Assembly: GCA_965206775.1 (NCBI GenBank)
Contig: CBDBKU010000003.1
Coordinates: forward strand, 2,480,001-2,544,000
From: VXMF01 sp965206775
Lineage (GTDB): Bacteria > Acidobacteriota > Terriglobia > Bryobacterales > UBA6623
Length of the DNA: 64,000 nt
Reading direction: 5' to 3'
The number at the start of each line of letters is the position of its first letter. Within the stretch, counting starts at the first letter, position 1. Shown here piece after piece: positions 61,679 through 64,000 of the stretch. The notes under the pieces were generated by a model. That model worked only from the letters and a program-made list of their open reading frames with translations, was not told the origin of the DNA and ran no database searches. The position numbers and the translations under genes are program-made.

Positions 61679-62621
61679 CTTGATCTCCCTTCATGTAGTG
61701 TTCATAGCGGAGCGATGCCTGAACGAGCCTTTCCGGGGTCATGCTCAGGTAGACTTGGGTTCCGGCCGGGTTCCTGTGACCGAGGTAGGTGGAGAGCACC
61801 GGCAACAGTCGCTGCACGTCGGCGCCCTGCCGGTACCAGGCGTTCAGCCGTCCGACGGCGAATCCGTGCCGGAACGAATGCAGGCAGGGACCCCGGCACC
61901 TGCTGTCCCCGCCGCCGATCCCGGCATCGCGGAGCAGCTTGGCGAAGACATTCCTGACGACTCCCGCCAACAGGGGTGTTCCGTCACGGTTCGCGAGGAA
62001 GGCCGAATCCCGTCCCTCCGGCTGCGGGCGCCGCAGGCGCCTGGCGGCGTGGTCGCGCAACACATGGGCGAGCCGTTCCCCGACCGGAACCAGGCGCGAC
62101 TTGTAGAACTTCGAATCGCGAACGGTGAGCACCGCGTCATCAAGGTCGACATCCGCGAGCGTGAGTCGGAGCGCTTCGCCGCTGCGCAGTCCGGATCCGT
62201 GCAGCAGCAGGATCAAGGTCCTTAGGGTGTCGCCGTCCAGTTGCCTTGCACGGGCGCGGGAGGCTGCGGTCGAGCCGAGAAGACGCCGAACTTCGTCCCC
62301 AGTGTAAATGTAGGGCGGCAGGGGCGCCGATGCCCTCGGCTCGCTCTCCCGTTCGGGCAGCGGAAACCGGGTCGCGTGGCCGCGACTGATGGCAAAGCGG
62401 TACAATCCAGACAGAGCAGTGTACTTGGCATTCCGGTAGCTGGTCGGCGGTCGGGTCCCTGCGAGGAAGGTACGGACCGCGTCCCTCGTGACCGCATCGC
62501 AGGGGGCATCCGCATCGACCCCCTTCAGGAACCGACGCAGTATCCTGGCACCGTCGTCGAACTTCGTGCCGTGGGATCGCCGCCAGAGGATGTACGTGTC
62601 GATGGCCTCGCCCAGAGTCAT
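61671..62621 (-). CDS. tyrosine recombinase (middle gene of the trio)
   Basis: The 316-residue protein begins MTLGEAIDTYILWRRSHGTK; catalytic residues are in LLHGSGLRSGEALRLTLAD (R), CLHSFRHGFAVGRLNAWYRQ (H-x-x-R), and LSTYLGHRNPAGTQVYLSMT (H and Y). The ATG at 62621 overlaps the stop of the first gene by four bases, so I reject the longer open frame upstream. The stop lies within the start of the third gene. Confidence 0.92.
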   Translation of the reverse strand: MTLGEAIDTYILWRRSHGTKFDDGARILRRFLKGVDADAPCDAVTRDAVRTFLAGTRPPTSYRNAKYTALSGLYRFAISRGHATRFPLPERESEPRASAPLPPYIYTGDEVRRLLGSTAASRARARQLDGDTLRTLILLLHGSGLRSGEALRLTLADVDLDDAVLTVRDSKFYKSRLVPVGERLAHVLRDHAARRLRRPQPEGRDSAFLANRDGTPLLAGVVRNVFAKLLRDAGIGGGDSRCRGPCLHSFRHGFAVGRLNAWYRQGADVQRLLPVLSTYLGHRNPAGTQVYLSMTPERLVQASLRYEHYMKGDQDA

Positions 62622-63571
62622 GACAGGTCTCCCGGATCGCAATCCGCAACCTCGCGCAGGGCCTTGAGATCGATTCTTGCGTAGATCGCCGTGGTGGAGG
62701 GGCTGCGGTGGCCGAGATAGTCTCCGATCACCTTCATCGACATCCCCTGGTCGAGAAGGTGCTGGGCTGCCGCATGGCGCAGCGCATGCGCCCCGCGACA
62801 CGGTGCCCGTATGCCGAGGCGGTCTGCGCGACGCCTGACGACACCGGAGCAAGCACGACTGTCGATCGCCTGGAACGGGGCCTTGAGGGTGAGGAACAGG
62901 GTCCGGTCAGGATGTCGGGGACGGACCTCGCGAAGATAGCGCAGGAGCGCGTGTCCGGCAGCGGGCGAGAGCGGAAGGAGACGCGTGGTTCCCGGCTTCG
63001 GGCAGCGGACGCGAAGCGTCTCCTCCAGCCAGTCGACATCGTCAAGCCGCAGGCCGGCGACCTCGCCGGACCGGAGACCGTAGGTGATGAACAGCATCAG
63101 CATGGCCCGGTCGCGGATATCGGACGGCTGGTCGCCCTCGGTCGTGGCCAGCAGGCGAATGACATCGCCGCGGGCGAACCCGCGCGGGATCCCGGTCTCC
63201 GCATACACCCGGGGCGGCACGATCGCCACGGACAGGTCCGGTGTGCACAAGCCGCGGGATTCTGCGAAGAGGAAGAAAGCGCGAAGACGCCGCGCGTAGA
63301 TGTTCCGCGTCCTCCGGCCGAGCTGTCTCTCGGCGTACCATGCGGCGCATGTTCGGTCGATGTCGGAGATGGTGATTGCAGACAGGACGGTGCCGCTCGG
63401 AGCAAGCCGGTCGAAGAAGTCTTCGACGACCCGACGTAGAGCACCGACGGTTGTCTGCGAGAGCCCGCGGTCTCGGCGCATCCAGTCCACCCAGACATCG
63501 AGTTCGACGGCATGGGAGTGGCGCACCGCTCCCGGCTCTTCCAGCCGACCGAGGAACCGCATCCACCGCAC
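62618..63571 (-). CDS. tyrosine recombinase (first gene of the trio)
   Basis: This 317-residue recombinase shows an N-terminal SAM-like domain (LDVWVDWMRRDRGLSQTTVG) and catalytic motifs FITYGLRSGEVAGLRLDDVD (R), GAHALRHAAAQHLLDQGMSM (H-x-x-R) and YLGHRSPSTTAIYARIDLKA (H and Y). It is the 5'-most gene of the trio, with the middle gene overlapping by four bases. Order and overlaps suggest the three enzymes act together. Confidence 0.92.
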   Translation of the reverse strand: MRWMRFLGRLEEPGAVRHSHAVELDVWVDWMRRDRGLSQTTVGALRRVVEDFFDRLAPSGTVLSAITISDIDRTCAAWYAERQLGRRTRNIYARRLRAFFLFAESRGLCTPDLSVAIVPPRVYAETGIPRGFARGDVIRLLATTEGDQPSDIRDRAMLMLFITYGLRSGEVAGLRLDDVDWLEETLRVRCPKPGTTRLLPLSPAAGHALLRYLREVRPRHPDRTLFLTLKAPFQAIDSRACSGVVRRRADRLGIRAPCRGAHALRHAAAQHLLDQGMSMKVIGDYLGHRSPSTTAIYARIDLKALREVADCDPGDLS

Positions 63572-63590
63572 GGCGTTAGCAACAAAAACC

Positions 63591-64000
63591 GTAACTCCCT
63601 AGGTACCCTCCAAGGGAATGAGTCTCGAATCGATGGGGCACGTGGGGTATGTGGGCCGCTCGGGCCGATCACGGTCGATCAGGCCTCAGGGCTACGTCTG
63701 GGATTCCACTCTCGCCAGCAGGGCGCCCGGCCCTTGTAACAAGGCCTCAATTTGGTTCAGCCCCTGCTTGCGCGCCGTCGACAGCACGCTGCGTAGCGTG
63801 GCGAAGTCCTGCGCACCCTGCTCGGAGCGGAACCCGCCCGAGATCTTCATCCGCAGCTTCATCATCCGCAGGTCCTGCTCGGCCTGGTTGTTCGTGAACG
63901 GCACCCGCTCATCCTGCAGAAAGCGCAACACCGAGGCCCGCCTCTGCCGCAGCCGCAAGGCCAGATTATGCCCGGGCCGACGCTTCTTGCGGCCCCGCCG
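63591..64000 (-). mobile_element. IS66-type element, 3' part, running off the window
   Basis: The end of an IS66-type transposase occupies 63692-64000. GTAACTCCCTAGG at 63591 resembles the GTAA start expected for IS66 termini and could be its right end, about 100 bases after the transposase stop. The rest of the element lies beyond 64000. Confidence 0.6.
63692..64000 (-). CDS. IS66-family transposase, C-terminal part (partial)
   Basis: The 102 visible residues end the protein: RVPFTNNQAEQDLRMMKLRM then KISGGFRSEQGAQDFATLRS. The T-N-N-Q-A-E-x-D-L/x-R-M-x-K-x-x-x-K-I-S-G-x-F-R-S pattern contains the catalytic glutamate and is diagnostic for IS66 transposases (also called TnpC). The frame is open to the window edge, so the start lies outside. 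Confidence 0.92.
   Translation of the reverse strand, partial: RRGRKKRRPGHNLALRLRQRRASVLRFLQDERVPFTNNQAEQDLRMMKLRMKISGGFRSEQGAQDFATLRSVLSTARKQGLNQIEALLQGPGALLARVESQT

Larger units (their letters stand above)
60595..63590 (-). mobile_element. recombinase-in-trio (RIT) element, three tyrosine recombinases
   Basis: Three tyrosine recombinase genes lie head to tail on the minus strand, overlapping by 4 and 8 bases. This matches RIT elements, which carry exactly three such genes with no other cargo. One side has the repeat cluster at 60593-60673; the other side's end is not identified, because an IS66-type sequence begins nearby (about 63591). It interrupts or replaces the N-terminal half of a DDE transposase. 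Confidence 0.85.

Overview
The window looks like the chromosome of a high-GC, free-living or host-associated bacterium, most likely an Acidobacteriota lineage of the Bryobacterales/Solibacteres type. Planctomycetota is the main alternative. I infer this from several modules of DUF1501, DUF1549/DUF1553 (PSD1), DUF1552 and DUF1587/1592/1588/1585 cytochromes, from sulfatases beside an SSS-type symporter, and from ordinary housekeeping genes (serA, rpmB, rsmA, tig-clpP, ilvE, polA, dgt, tRNA-Asp). No rRNA, plasmid or phage replication genes are visible, and I see no CRISPR array.

Layout. 0-30 kb is mainly core genome: an aminotransferase-serA operon, rpmB, an MFS exporter, a soluble sugar dehydrogenase, a four-gene set (radical SAM KamA family, a 54-residue membrane protein, Na+/solute symporter, sulfatase), rsmA, tig-clpP, an MDR reductase, a site-2-type protease, ilvE, polA, transporters, tRNA-Asp, an HpcH-type aldolase, a Gfo/Idh oxidoreductase, a secreted HIT-like protein, dgt and a YfgM-like protein. 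30-39 kb is a mobile-element zone. It holds an IS1634-type element whose transposase is split by a 255-bp non-autonomous element with a 5-bp target duplication. It also holds an orphan DUF1501 gene, an epoxide-hydrolase-like gene overlapping a decayed helix-hairpin-helix fragment, and a complete IS21-type element with a frameshifted istA. 39-58 kb returns to chromosomal functions: a probable selenocysteine protein, a secreted HNH nuclease with a ComEA-type helix-hairpin-helix tail, an ankyrin protein, three secreted cytochrome-type modules, a dienelactone hydrolase and a sulfatase-like lipoprotein. 58-64 kb is a second mobile cluster: a truncated transposon (DDE transposase tail, ExeA-like ATPase, TOPRIM protein), a recombinase-in-trio (RIT) element with three overlapping tyrosine recombinases, and the 3' end of an IS66-type transposase running off the window.

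The most notable observation is at 39284-40396. A thioredoxin-fold/peroxiredoxin-like reading frame has an in-frame TGA exactly where the first cysteine of a W-C-P-P-C active site should be. The frame stays open for about 247 codons, and a perfect 6-bp hairpin with a G-containing loop begins 10 nt after the TGA. That matches the layout of a bacterial SECIS element. The second notable observation is that the 255-bp insert, the IS21-type element and the DDE/ExeA/TOPRIM transposon share a similar terminal sequence, which suggests related transposition machinery.

Genes that probably work together: aminotransferase and serA (serine metabolism, overlapping stop/start); tig and clpP (folding and proteolysis); the KamA/small membrane protein/symporter/sulfatase set (uptake and desulfation of organic compounds); and the paired PSD1 + DUF1501 and DUF1592 + DUF1552 genes (secreted haem-containing complexes of unknown substrate). 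All functional assignments come from reading motifs by eye; no database search was run.
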